From Nocardioides sp. Iso805N (GTDB taxonomy: Bacteria; Actinomycetota; Actinomycetes; Propionibacteriales; Nocardioidaceae), in the NCBI RefSeq assembly GCF_000364605.1, contig NZ_KB822590.1:1-52408 (forward strand): a stretch of DNA of 52,408 nucleotides, written 5' to 3'. Both the position numbers and the translations under genes were made by a program. Positions 7,995 to 16,958 of the stretch are shown here, in pieces. Numbering within the stretch: the first letter of the stretch is position 1; every line of letters starts with the position of its first letter. Under the pieces are notes generated by a model. The model was not told where the DNA came from. It worked only from the letters and a program-made list of their open reading frames with translations, and searched no databases.

Positions 7995-8130
7995 GCTCCG
8001 CAGGCTAAGACGCCAACCACATACTCGTCCGGCGAACGACAGCTTCGTGCGTCAACGGCGCACCAGATCCCGGTCAATGCGCACGCACGACGCAAGAGTC
8101 CGCGCACTCGCGTCACACCGTCGCCTTCAG

Positions 8131-8232
8131 GCACGCCTCGAGGCGGTATCCGCGTTCGCAGCGCTCTGCCGAGTCGCCCGCAGCCGGAGCCACGCCAGCC
8201 GGTCGTCGCAGTCCAGATACCTCGAGGCGTGC
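8131..8232. repeat. imperfect inverted repeat, about 102 bases overall
   Basis: GCACGCCTCGAGG then CGG and TATC on the left (8131-8150) matches the reverse complement of GATACCTCGAGGCGTGC on the right (8216-8232), except for a three-base insertion. It could fold into a long hairpin with a loop of about 65 nt. It lies just beyond the 3' end of the recombinase gene, where an attachment site or recombination substrate could be. Confidence 0.5.
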
Positions 8233-8277
8233 ACACGAATCGTAGGCCTGGGGGCTCCGGAGGGCACAAGAAAACTA

Positions 8278-8295
8278 GTGCGTCACACCGCCGCG
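8278..8295 (+). repeat. intergenic repeat, block C copy next to the recombinase
   Basis: GTGCGTCACACCGCCGCG, identical to the copy at 3515-3532. It is the last copy I see, at the right-hand end of the accessory genes. Confidence 0.6.
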
Positions 8296-8306
8296 TACGC
8301 AGCACT

Positions 8307-9713
8307 TCATCGGGTCGACAGCTTGTTGACCGAGTCGCGGAGGGCGTCTTCGCCGGCGCGGACGTAGTGGTTGAGGACGGTGGTGAGCTTGTCGCCGAGG
8401 TACTGGGCGACGACCTCCCAGGGCTCGCCGAGCTCGTCGTGGAACCACTTCGTGGCGGCGTGGTGCCGAAGGTTGCGGTAGACGATCGTCTTGGGCCAGG
8501 CGTTGTCGGGGTCGTTCTCCTCGACCCACGCGCGGACGCGGTGCCAGCGCTCGTTGTGCATCTCGGGCTTCACCGGCAGGCCGGTGACGTTGTCGACGAA
8601 GAGCCACTGCTCCTCCTCGGGTGGGACGGGGTAGTTCCACCAAGCCAGTGACGTGTCCTTCGAGCGCGTGGCGAGTTGGGCTCGACGCTGGCGCTCCTCC
8701 TCCTGGGCGTTGAGCACCTGCTGGAGCGACGCCCTGGCGGGCAGGCCGAGCAGTTCCTTGGCGCGGGGGAGGAGCTCGTCGCGCATCAGCGAGCGGGGGA
8801 GCGGGACCTCGTGGAGGACCTGGTTCTTGACCGGGCCTCGGAAGCCGGGCGCGTGGCGCGGCGTGACCCACGAGCCATTAACTAGGACATAGCCGCGGTC
8901 GAAGAAGACGTCGATCGCACGCAGCCCGTTCTGCTCGCCGAGCCTGAGACCGCCGAAGCCGGCGACGCGGATCTTCGTGCCCAACAACGGCAGTCGCGTC
9001 ATGAGGGGATCCGTGCCCCCGGGGCCGCACAGCTTGTCGGCGGCGGCTGCCATCGCGCGCACCTGTCGGGTCTCCGGTCGCAGTCGTGGGTCGACGTAGT
9101 GGGTGGTGGCGCCCTGCAGGACGGTCGATCGTCCGATGTCGAGGCCGTCGAGTGGGTCGATCGAGCGGTCGAGCCACCCCATGCGCCATGCCAGCTTGCG
9201 CATCGCCGCCATCTGGCCGCGCAGGTCCTCGCGGCCGCGTTGGGAGTGGAGCGTCGCCGACCCCTTCTCCATGACGGCGCGGCTGTGCTGGATGCGCCAT
9301 TTCGCCACGGGTACGTCGCCGATGGTCGGCACGATGTGGGCGTTGAGCCGGGATTGCCGGCCCTCCATGGTGCGCGGCTGCTTGCCGCGCTTGCGGCTGT
9401 CGTCGAGGTACTCCTCGCCCAGCATCCGGATGGTCCGCGACGCGCGCACGTCGGCGCCGACCGGCAACCCCTGCTCGGTGTCCAGCGCCCGCTCGGCCTG
9501 GTCGAAGATCTTGCGCGCCTCCTCCTCGGAGGCAGCGCGCCGCAGCACCCGCTTCCAGGGTTCGCCGTCGCCGGCCGGCGCCCGGAAGAACACCTGGTAG
9601 TTGTTGCTCCCCGCGGACGGCGCGTACAGCCGCACCCGCCACCCACGCGCCGAGCCGCCGAGCATGCGCGGCTTGCCCTGGGCAAGCAGCTTCGGTTGAG
9701 CGCGCGTGGCCAT
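8307..9713 (-). CDS. tyrosine recombinase / site-specific integrase
   Basis: A 468-residue protein from ATG 9711-9713, with AGGAGG 7 nt upstream. Residues 1-100 resemble an AP2-like arm-binding region, 100-210 a SAM-like core-binding domain (ARASRTIRMLGEEYLDDSRK onward), and 225-468 the catalytic domain. Catalytic positions seen are R257 (GFGGLRLGEQNGL), K296 (GPVKNQVLHEVPLP), R416 (YRNLRHHAAT) and Y450 (TTVLNHYVRAGED). The usual histidine of the HxxR box is R413 and that of the LGH box is D441. It cuts and rejoins DNA through the tyrosine. No excisionase, phage structural or transfer gene is nearby. It separates the accessory genes from the conserved backbone. Confidence 0.85.
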   Translation of the reverse strand: MATRAQPKLLAQGKPRMLGGSARGWRVRLYAPSAGSNNYQVFFRAPAGDGEPWKRVLRRAASEEEARKIFDQAERALDTEQGLPVGADVRASRTIRMLGEEYLDDSRKRGKQPRTMEGRQSRLNAHIVPTIGDVPVAKWRIQHSRAVMEKGSATLHSQRGREDLRGQMAAMRKLAWRMGWLDRSIDPLDGLDIGRSTVLQGATTHYVDPRLRPETRQVRAMAAAADKLCGPGGTDPLMTRLPLLGTKIRVAGFGGLRLGEQNGLRAIDVFFDRGYVLVNGSWVTPRHAPGFRGPVKNQVLHEVPLPRSLMRDELLPRAKELLGLPARASLQQVLNAQEEERQRRAQLATRSKDTSLAWWNYPVPPEEEQWLFVDNVTGLPVKPEMHNERWHRVRAWVEENDPDNAWPKTIVYRNLRHHAATKWFHDELGEPWEVVAQYLGDKLTTVLNHYVRAGEDALRDSVNKLSTR

Positions 9714-9783
9714 GCGACCGCCTCCTACGCTGGTGTCAGCGGATCCCGAGCGACCTGCTGCCCGATCCACGATAAGCCCATCT

Positions 9784-9827
9784 CGTGCATCACTTCGTGC
9801 ATCACTCGGTAAAGAAACTGATGCACG
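9784..9827. repeat. two direct and one inverted copy of CGTGCATCA
   Basis: CGTGCATCACTT (9784-9795) is followed at once by CGTGCATCACTC (9796-9807), and the exact reverse complement TGATGCACG lies at 9819-9827. The cluster sits between the divergent recombinase and DUF255 genes, about 70 bp upstream of the recombinase start. Sites arranged like this are typical of integrase arm sites or of a repressor operator. Confidence 0.5.
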
Positions 9828-9852
9828 TGCCACTCATGAGGAGTAACAGGAA

Positions 9853-11831
<1,979 letters not shown>

Positions 11832-11834
11832 GTC

Positions 11835-12593
11835 TCAGCGCAGCGAGTACGTCGCCAGCGAGACGCCGGCGTAGTGAGCCGCGAAGGCCAGGATCGTGAA
11901 CGCGTGGAACACCTCGTGGAAGCCGAACACGCGCGGCCACGGGTTCGGCCGCTTGAAGCCGTAGACGACGCCACCGAAGGTGTAGAGCGCGCCGCCCACG
12001 CAGATCAGGGTGAAGACCGCGATCCCCACCCCGGCGCCGAGCGCCTCGGCACCGGAGAGGAAGGACGGGATGAAGAAGATCGCCGCCCACCCGAGTGCGA
12101 GGTAGATGGGGACGTAGAGCCAGCGCGGGGCACTGTTCCAGAACACCCGGAAGAACACGCCGCCGATGGCACCTGCCCAGACCAGCGTCAGCAGCACCCA
12201 GCGCGAGGTGCCGTTCAGCAGCAGCAGCGCGAACGGCGTGTAGGAGCCGGCGATCATCACCATGATGTTGGCGTGGTCCCAGCGCTTGAGCAGGTTGTAG
12301 ACCCGCGGCGACCAGTGGCCGTTGCCGCGGTGGTAGACCGCCGAGACGGTGAACAGCAGCAGCGCGGCGGCGGTGTAGATCGACGCGCCGAGGACGGCGC
12401 GGGCGTTGGGGGAGAGCGCGATCAGCACGATGCCGGCGGCCAGCACCAGCGGGGCGGTGGCCAGGTGCAGCCAGCCGCGAAGCTTCGGCTTGATCTCCGC
12501 GACCTTCTCGGTGATCGACTCGGCGATCGATCCCGTGATCGCTCCGGCAGCGGGCCCGAGACCGGTACGCGGGCTGTCGGTGGTCTCACTCAT
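11835..12593 (-). CDS. trhA: hemolysin III family membrane protein (TrhA/PAQR-like)
   Basis: A 252-residue protein with a hydrophilic N-terminus (1-38) and seven membrane helices. Family landmarks seen are FTVSAVYHRG (81-90), RWDHANIMVMIAGSYTP (104-120) and GFHEVFHAFTILAFAAHY (224-241), whose Ser, Asp and His residues are the conserved metal-site positions of the PAQR/CREST superfamily. E. coli TrhA acts in membrane-energy homeostasis. No cytolytic activity should be assumed from the old name. It diverges from the isoprenyl transferase gene 81 bp away, as Rv1085c and Rv1086 do in M. tuberculosis. A TACCGT box 6 nt before the ATG suggests leaderless transcription. Confidence 0.85.
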   Translation of the reverse strand: MSETTDSPRTGLGPAAGAITGSIAESITEKVAEIKPKLRGWLHLATAPLVLAAGIVLIALSPNARAVLGASIYTAAALLLFTVSAVYHRGNGHWSPRVYNLLKRWDHANIMVMIAGSYTPFALLLLNGTSRWVLLTLVWAGAIGGVFFRVFWNSAPRWLYVPIYLALGWAAIFFIPSFLSGAEALGAGVGIAVFTLICVGGALYTFGGVVYGFKRPNPWPRVFGFHEVFHAFTILAFAAHYAGVSLATYSLR

Positions 12594-12599
12594 GGGGAG

Positions 12600-12605
12600 A
12601 CGGTA
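12600..12605 (-). promoter_or_regulatory. -10 box of trhA, leaderless type
   Basis: TACCGT on the minus strand, 6 nt before the ATG; no Shine-Dalgarno sequence is present. Confidence 0.45.
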
Positions 12606-12662
12606 CCCGCCGGGCACAACCTCCTCACAGCCATCGATCGGCCAGTCGGGGCATGACACGGT

Positions 12663-12668
12663 TAACCT
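12663..12668 (+). promoter_or_regulatory. -10 box of the isoprenyl transferase gene, leaderless type
   Basis: TAACCT ends 6 nt before the GTG at 12675. The AGGGA between them is too close to act as a ribosome site. Confidence 0.5.
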
Positions 12669-12674
12669 AGGGAC

Positions 12675-13451
12675 GTGGCTGACTGGAAGGACGGAGTACG
12701 GCGGGTCCTCTACCCGGCCTACGAGGCACGGCTCCAGGCCAGGCTCGACTCCGCGAAGCTGCCCCAGCACATCGGCGTGATGCTCGACGGCAACCGCCGC
12801 TGGGCCAAGGCCGTCGGCCGCGACACCGCGCACGGCCACCGGGCGGGCGCTGCGAACATCGAGCCGCTGTTGACCTGGTGCGACGAGGTCGGCACCGAGG
12901 TGGTCACCCTCTGGCTGCTCTCCACCGACAACCTCAACCGGCCCGCAGCCGAGCTCGAGCCGCTGCTGCAGATCATCACCGAGGCGGTCGACTCGCTGGC
13001 CGACCAGCGCCGGTGGCGACTTCACCCCGTCGGTGCGCTCGACCTGCTCCCGCCGCAGGTCGCCGAGCGGCTCAAAGCCGCCGAGGAGGCGACCCGCGAC
13101 GTCGACGGGATGCTCGTCAACGTCGCGGTTGGATACGGCGGTCGCCGCGAGATCGCCGACGCCGTACGGGGCCTGCTGCATGAGGTCGTCGCCAACGACA
13201 TCGCCGTCGAGGAGCTCACGCCCGAGCACATCGCCGAGGAGATCGAGGGCCGCCTCTACACCGCCGGCCAGCCCGATCCGGACCTGGTGATCCGCACCAG
13301 CGGGGAGCAGCGGCTCGGCGGGTTCCTGCTGTGGCAGAGCGCCAAGAGCGAGTTCTACTTCTGCGAGGCCTACTGGCCCGACTTCCGTCGGGTCGACTTC
13401 CTGCGCGCGCTACGGGCCTATGCCCAGCGTGAGCGTCGCCTCGGCCGCTGA
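12675..13451 (+). CDS. uppS: isoprenyl transferase (cis-prenyl diphosphate synthase)
   Basis: A 258-residue cis-prenyltransferase. The pyrophosphate-binding signature is HIGVMLDGNRRWAKAVG (32-48), with the catalytic Asp in LDGNRRW. WLLSTDNLNRP, PDPDLVIRTSGEQRLGGFLLWQ and EFYFCEAYWPDF are the other conserved boxes. These enzymes add isopentenyl units in cis to allylic diphosphates for polyprenyl carriers used in cell-wall synthesis. The position beside trhA matches Rv1086 of M. tuberculosis, the short-chain Z-farnesyl diphosphate synthase, so a short product is likely; chain length cannot be read from sequence alone. Starts at GTG 12675. Confidence 0.88.
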   Translation: MADWKDGVRRVLYPAYEARLQARLDSAKLPQHIGVMLDGNRRWAKAVGRDTAHGHRAGAANIEPLLTWCDEVGTEVVTLWLLSTDNLNRPAAELEPLLQIITEAVDSLADQRRWRLHPVGALDLLPPQVAERLKAAEEATRDVDGMLVNVAVGYGGRREIADAVRGLLHEVVANDIAVEELTPEHIAEEIEGRLYTAGQPDPDLVIRTSGEQRLGGFLLWQSAKSEFYFCEAYWPDFRRVDFLRALRAYAQRERRLGR

Positions 13452-13704
13452 CGCCGCCTGACGCCGCCTGGCGTCGCTGACGGCGCGTCGCCGGCGTTGT
13501 CGTCGCTCGGCGGTCGCTCCGCTCCCAGACCGGCTTCGCTCCTCCGACTTGGCGCCACGCGCGCCAGCGACGTCAGATTCCGCCGGGTCACGCAATCTAA
13601 CGTTCACATTCCAGGTTCGGCGTGTTGCCACATCTGAACGGGTACCGGATCTACCTTCGAATCACCGGCGGGTGGGGAAGCCCGCCGTACCAGGAGGCCC
13701 GTTC
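13452..13704. other. gap before phoH, with structured leader candidates
   Basis: After two tandem TGACGCCGCC units at 13450 the gap holds a TGGCGC-CACGC-GCGCCA inverted repeat (13550-13566), a CGTTCA/TGAACG pair (13601-13606 and 13635-13640) and two competing hairpins directly before a strong ribosome site (see the next entries). No protein gene is supported between 13452 and 13704. Confidence 0.45.
13641..13697 (+). promoter_or_regulatory. candidate structured mRNA leader
   Basis: CGGCGGG (13666-13672) pairs with CCCGCCG (13681-13687) around an 8-nt loop. Alternatively GGTAC (13641-13645) pairs with GTACC (13687-13691), which shares the last base of the first stem. The AGGAGG ribosome site at 13692-13697 follows directly. 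Two exclusive stems next to a ribosome site resemble a translational switch. This is a prediction only; I could not match it to a known riboswitch class. Confidence 0.35.
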
Positions 13705-13803
13705 GTGAGCATTCACGACTACATCACTCGGCACGATTCGTGCCGCGGTGGGGGAGGTCGGCACTCCGGCCTTCGGGCAGCCCGGTCCATGTGCGAGAAC
13801 TAG
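13705..13803 (+). CDS. short ORF upstream of phoH (leader peptide or PhoAT-like antitoxin candidate)
   Basis: A 32-residue ORF from GTG 13705 with a perfect AGGAGG 7 nt upstream, the best ribosome site in the area. It begins VSIHDYITRHDSCRGGGG, contains two cysteines and a basic middle, and stops 46 nt before the phoH start. A longer frame back to 13549 exists but has no ribosome site and crosses the hairpins. In mycobacteria phoH2 is preceded by a small antitoxin gene, phoAT; this ORF holds the same place, but I cannot show homology. It could equally be a regulatory leader peptide. Confidence 0.4.
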   Translation: MSIHDYITRHDSCRGGGGRHSGLRAARSMCEN

Positions 13804-13849
13804 GACCGGGGCGATGAGTGCGCGCCTGGGTCCGTGAGGGGTGAACGCC

Positions 13850-15196
13850 GTGCCCGCCCAGGCATCCACGACCAAGGCAACCCGCAAGCCCGCGAGTCCT
13901 AAGGTCCGCACCTTCGTCCTCGATACCAGCGTCCTGCTCTCCGATCCGGGAGCGCTGAAGCGGTTCGCCGAGCACGAGGTGGTCCTCCCAGTCGTCGTCA
14001 TCACCGAGCTGGAGGCCAAGCGGCACCACCCCGAGCTCGGCTACTTCGCCCGTACGGCGCTGCGCCAGCTCGACGAGCTGCGCATCACGCACGGTCGTCT
14101 CGACGAGGCGGTCCCGATCGGTGAGGACGGCGGCTCGATCCGGGTCGAGCTCAACCACACCGACCCCTCGACACTGCCGTCGGGCTTCCGGCTCGGCGAC
14201 AATGACACCCGCATCCTCGCCGTCGCCTGCAACCTCAGCGCCGAGGGCTTCGACGTCACCGTGGTGTCCAAGGACCTGCCGATGCGGATCAAGGCCTCGG
14301 CAGTCGGCCTGACCGCCGAGGAGTACCGCGGGGAGGCGATCTCCGACTCCGACCCGGGCTACTCCGGCATGACCGAACTCGATGTCACCTCCGACGATCT
14401 CAACGAGCTGTACGACGACGGCGTGCTCGACCTCGGCGTCGCCCGCGAGCTGCCGTGCCACACCGGTCTGGTGCTGCTCTCGGATCGCGGGACCGCCCTC
14501 GGCCGGGTCGGACCCGACAAGCAGGTCCACCTGGTCCGCGGCGATCGTGAGGCGTTCGGGCTGCACGGCCGCTCTGCGGAGCAGCGGATCGCCCTCGAGA
14601 TGCTGCTGGATCCCGAGGTCGGCATCGTCTCGCTCGGCGGCCGCGCCGGCACCGGCAAGTCGGCCCTCGCGCTGTGTGCCGGTCTGGAGGCGGTGATGGA
14701 GCGCCGGCAGCACAAGAAGGTCGTCATCTTCCGCCCGCTCTTCGCGGTCGGCGGTCAGGAGCTGGGCTACCTGCCCGGCACCGAGGCCGAGAAGATGGGT
14801 CCGTGGGGCCAGGCGGTCTTCGACACGCTCGGGGCGGTCACCTCGCAGGACGTCATCGACGAGATCCTCGACCGAGGCATGCTCGAGGTGCTCCCGCTGA
14901 CCCACATCCGCGGCCGCTCGCTGCACGACTCCTACGTGATCGTGGACGAGGCGCAGTCGCTGGAGCGCAACGTGCTCCTCACGGTGCTCTCCCGGATCGG
15001 CGCGAACTCGAAGGTCGTCCTCACCCACGACATCGCGCAGCGCGACAACCTGAGGGTCGGTCGTCACGACGGGGTGGTCGCGGTGGTGGAGAAGCTCAAG
15101 GGGCACCCGCTGTTCGCCCACGTCACCTTGACCCGCTCCGAGCGCTCGCCGATCGCGGCGCTGGTGACCGAGATGCTGGAGAACGTGGTGCTCTGA
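13850..15196 (+). CDS. phoH: PIN-PhoH family protein (PhoH2-type RNA helicase/ribonuclease)
   Basis: Starts at GTG 13850, with GAGGGG 8 nt upstream; the in-frame GTG at 13841 overlaps that site. The 448-residue product has an N-terminal PIN ribonuclease domain (VLDTSVLLSDP with D25, VITELEAKR, then DNDTRILAVACNL) and a C-terminal PhoH ATPase with Walker A GRAGTGKSALAL near 263 and Walker B YVIVDEAQSL near 361. IRGRSLHDS, LTVLSRIGANSKVVLTHD and TRSERSPIAALV complete the ATPase. Mycobacterial PhoH2 (Rv1095) couples 5'-3' RNA unwinding to RNA cleavage, with a small antitoxin gene upstream. A strong terminator follows, so this is probably the last gene of its transcript. Confidence 0.9.
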   Translation: MPAQASTTKATRKPASPKVRTFVLDTSVLLSDPGALKRFAEHEVVLPVVVITELEAKRHHPELGYFARTALRQLDELRITHGRLDEAVPIGEDGGSIRVELNHTDPSTLPSGFRLGDNDTRILAVACNLSAEGFDVTVVSKDLPMRIKASAVGLTAEEYRGEAISDSDPGYSGMTELDVTSDDLNELYDDGVLDLGVARELPCHTGLVLLSDRGTALGRVGPDKQVHLVRGDREAFGLHGRSAEQRIALEMLLDPEVGIVSLGGRAGTGKSALALCAGLEAVMERRQHKKVVIFRPLFAVGGQELGYLPGTEAEKMGPWGQAVFDTLGAVTSQDVIDEILDRGMLEVLPLTHIRGRSLHDSYVIVDEAQSLERNVLLTVLSRIGANSKVVLTHDIAQRDNLRVGRHDGVVAVVEKLKGHPLFAHVTLTRSERSPIAALVTEMLENVVL

Positions 15197-15228
15197 CCGC
15201 ACGTTGTCTCGGCAACCCGAGACGGACG

Positions 15229-15279
15229 GGACCCCTGGTGCTGCTGTGGCAACAGTGGCGTCCAGGGGTCCTGTTTTTT
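15229..15279 (+). terminator. factor-independent terminator after phoH
   Basis: GGACCCCTGG (15229-15238) pairs perfectly with CCAGGGGTCC (15262-15271), with an inner GCTGT/ACAGT stem, followed by TGTTTTTT. It is the clearest terminator in the window. Confidence 0.9.
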
Positions 15280-15383
15280 CGACGTAACTGGGTGGTTCGG
15301 TTTGCAACCAGTTGATGGGTCATGCATGGTGGGTCGAGTCATTTTGCCAACGCCCCTGGCCCCGATACCCAGAGACGAGCGCC

Positions 15384-16094
15384 TTGTCGAAGCACGCCGC
15401 ATACACCCCGAAGCATCGGGGAGCCCCTGAGCGACCCCTCGTCGAGGCCCCCAAGAAGGCACTGAAGAAGACCCTGGTCCTCTCCGCGATCGCCGTTGCC
15501 GGCACCGGCACGACGGTTGGTGGCGGGCTGGCGCTCTCCGCAGGGCCGACGCTGGCCACCGCCGCAGATGTCGCCGCGCCGATCGCGCACAGCGTGACCT
15601 CGCCGTCCGCCTCACCGTCGGCGTCCGCCACGACGTCGACGTCGACGGCCGGCTCGGCCGCGTCGGCCGTACGCCGCACGGCGGTCATCTCCCGATCCGA
15701 TCGCCGCGACGCCGTCGACCCGGCCAAGGAGGCCGCGCTCGCTACCTCGGCCGGCACGGCCGCCCGTGCGGTCGTCGAGACCGAGGACATGTCGACCGGC
15801 GACCCGAAGTCGATCGCCAGCGCACTGCTGGGCAACTACGGCTGGAGCGGCGACCAGTTCAGCTGCCTGGTCGACCTGTGGAACCGCGAGTCCGGCTGGC
15901 GCGTCAACGCCGCCAACCCCTCGGGTGCCTACGGCATCCCGCAGTCCCTGCCTGGCTCGAAGATGGCCTCGGCCGGTCCCGACTGGCAGACCAACGCCGA
16001 GACCCAGATCAAGTGGGGCCTGGGCTACATCGAGGACCGCTACGGCAGCCCCTGCGGCGCCTGGGGACACTCCCAGTCCCACGGCTGGTACTAA
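15384..16094 (+). CDS. secreted lytic-transglycosylase-like protein
   Basis: A 236-residue protein read from TTG 15384 (GAGACGAG upstream), which gives a basic N-terminus (SKHAAYTPKHRGAPERP, then KKALKKT) followed by a hydrophobic signal segment LVLSAIAVAGTGTTVGGGLAL (about 34-54). A Ser/Thr/Ala-rich linker leads to the catalytic-type domain at 150-236: LVDLWNRESGWRVNAANPSG, with the Glu of NRESGW as the presumed general acid, then AYGIPQSLPGSKMA and a C-terminal WGLGYIEDRYGSPCGAWGH with HSQSHGWY. Such proteins act on peptidoglycan outside the membrane. An upstream ATG frame (15312) would add an out-of-character leader and is rejected. The 3' end abuts a four-copy repeat array. Confidence 0.8.
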   Translation: MSKHAAYTPKHRGAPERPLVEAPKKALKKTLVLSAIAVAGTGTTVGGGLALSAGPTLATAADVAAPIAHSVTSPSASPSASATTSTSTAGSAASAVRRTAVISRSDRRDAVDPAKEAALATSAGTAARAVVETEDMSTGDPKSIASALLGNYGWSGDQFSCLVDLWNRESGWRVNAANPSGAYGIPQSLPGSKMASAGPDWQTNAETQIKWGLGYIEDRYGSPCGAWGHSQSHGWY

Positions 16095-16096
16095 GC

Positions 16097-16172
16097 CGAG
16101 AGGTCACCTTCCGCGCGTCGAGAGGTCACCCCGAACCGTCGAGAGGTCACTTTCGGCGGGTCGAGAGGTCAC
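16097..16172 (+). repeat. left array: four GTCGAGAGGTCAC units
   Basis: CGAGAGGTCAC begins at 16097, 16119, 16140 and 16162, a 21-22 bp period, and three copies extend to GTCGAGAGGTCAC. The array begins two bases after the transglycosylase stop codon. The spacers between units differ in sequence (CTTCCGCG, CCCGAACC, TTTCGGCG). Confidence 0.9.
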
Positions 16173-16206
16173 TGGTGCTGGTTGAGATGACGAGCATGGT
16201 GGTCCG

Positions 16207-16872
16207 GTGAGCGCCCGCGACGACGTCCTCGGCCTTCTTGCCGGTCGCCTCGTCGCACATGACCAGGGCCATCCGCTGCGCGTGGGTGTCGACGGGCCGT
16301 GCGGCGTCGGCAAGAGCACGTTCGCGGCCGAGCTCGTGCGGGTCATCACGGCCCGCGGTGCGGACGCCGTACACCTGGACTCGGACGGCTTCCACCATCC
16401 CCAGACCGTGCGCTACCGGCAGGGCCGCGACTCCGCGCGCGGCTACTACGAGGACGCCTACGACTTCGACGCGCTCGCCGAGCGCGTGCTGCGCCCGCTC
16501 GGACCGGGTGGGTCACGCCGCTACGCGACAGCGGTGCACGAGATGGCGAGCGACGCCGTCATCACCGACGCGTACGCCGTCGCCGGGTCGCGGACGATCG
16601 TGGTCTTCGACTGCACGTTCCTCCAGCGAGGCGCCCTGCGTGCGCTGTGGGACGAGGTGATCTACCTCGATGCCGCGCGCGAGACGGCGCTGGCGCGCGG
16701 TGTCGCACGCGACGCAGGCCGGCTCGGTGGTGCCGCGGCGGCTGCCGCAGCGCATGACGGCCGCTACCTGGCCGCCTGCGACCTCTACCTGGCCGAGGAG
16801 CGCCCGCTGGAGCGGGCCAGCATCGTCATCGCGCACGACGACCCGGCCGCGCCTCGCGTAGTCCGATGGTGA
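16207..16872 (+). CDS. P-loop nucleoside/uridine kinase-like protein
   Basis: A 221-residue P-loop NTPase from GTG 16207. Walker A is VGVDGPCGVGKSTFAAELV (about 26-44), followed by AVHLDSDGFHHP (the uridine kinase-type substrate loop), RDSARGYYEDAYDFDAL, then IVVFDCTFLQRGALRALWD and YLDAARETALARGVARD, the lid-like region. Members phosphorylate uridine, pantothenate or related alcohols; the substrate here is unknown. No clear ribosome site precedes the GTG, and a GTG or ATG a few codons away is possible. The gene is bracketed on both sides by four-copy repeat arrays of opposite orientation, which suggests that it was acquired or moved as a unit. Confidence 0.75.
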   Translation: MSARDDVLGLLAGRLVAHDQGHPLRVGVDGPCGVGKSTFAAELVRVITARGADAVHLDSDGFHHPQTVRYRQGRDSARGYYEDAYDFDALAERVLRPLGPGGSRRYATAVHEMASDAVITDAYAVAGSRTIVVFDCTFLQRGALRALWDEVIYLDAARETALARGVARDAGRLGGAAAAAAAHDGRYLAACDLYLAEERPLERASIVIAHDDPAAPRVVRW

Positions 16873-16880
16873 TGCACGAA

Positions 16881-16958
16881 CTGACCTCTCGACGGTCGGG
16901 GGTGACCTCTCGACCGTCGGGAAGTGACCTCTCGACCGGCAGAAGGTGACCTCTCGAC
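16881..16958 (-). repeat. right array: four GTGACCTCTCGAC units (inverse of left array)
   Basis: Units begin at 16881 (CTGACCTCTCGAC, one mismatch), 16902, 16924 and 16946, a 21-22 bp period. They are the exact reverse complement of the left-array unit. The last unit ends one base before the fumC stop codon on the opposite strand. Confidence 0.9.

Larger units (their letters stand above)
7995..8306. other. 312-base gap with repeats and a long inverted repeat
   Basis: Contains a degenerate block C copy (CGCGTCACACCGTCGCC, 8110-8126), an inverted repeat with arms 8131-8150 and 8216-8232, and a good block C copy at 8278-8295 that ends 11 bases before the recombinase stop codon. No gene is evident. 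Confidence 0.5.

Noticed and set aside
569..8295. Classical integron with attC sites
   Set aside because: The repeat lacks the GTTRRRY/RYYYAAC core sites, genes face both ways and the recombinase lacks the IntI insertion, so the name is not used.
11835..13229. 464-residue reading of the trhA frame back to 13229
   Set aside because: The extension covers the isoprenyl transferase gene; the protein begins at 12593 with the family N-terminus.
15280..15383. c-di-AMP riboswitch before the transglycosylase-like gene
   Set aside because: Such switches often precede peptidoglycan hydrolase genes in actinobacteria, but I could not find its conserved blocks here.
16097..16172. CRISPR array
   Set aside because: Units of 13 bases with about 8-base spacers, only four copies, and no cas genes; the spacing and the mirrored array fit binding or boundary repeats instead.
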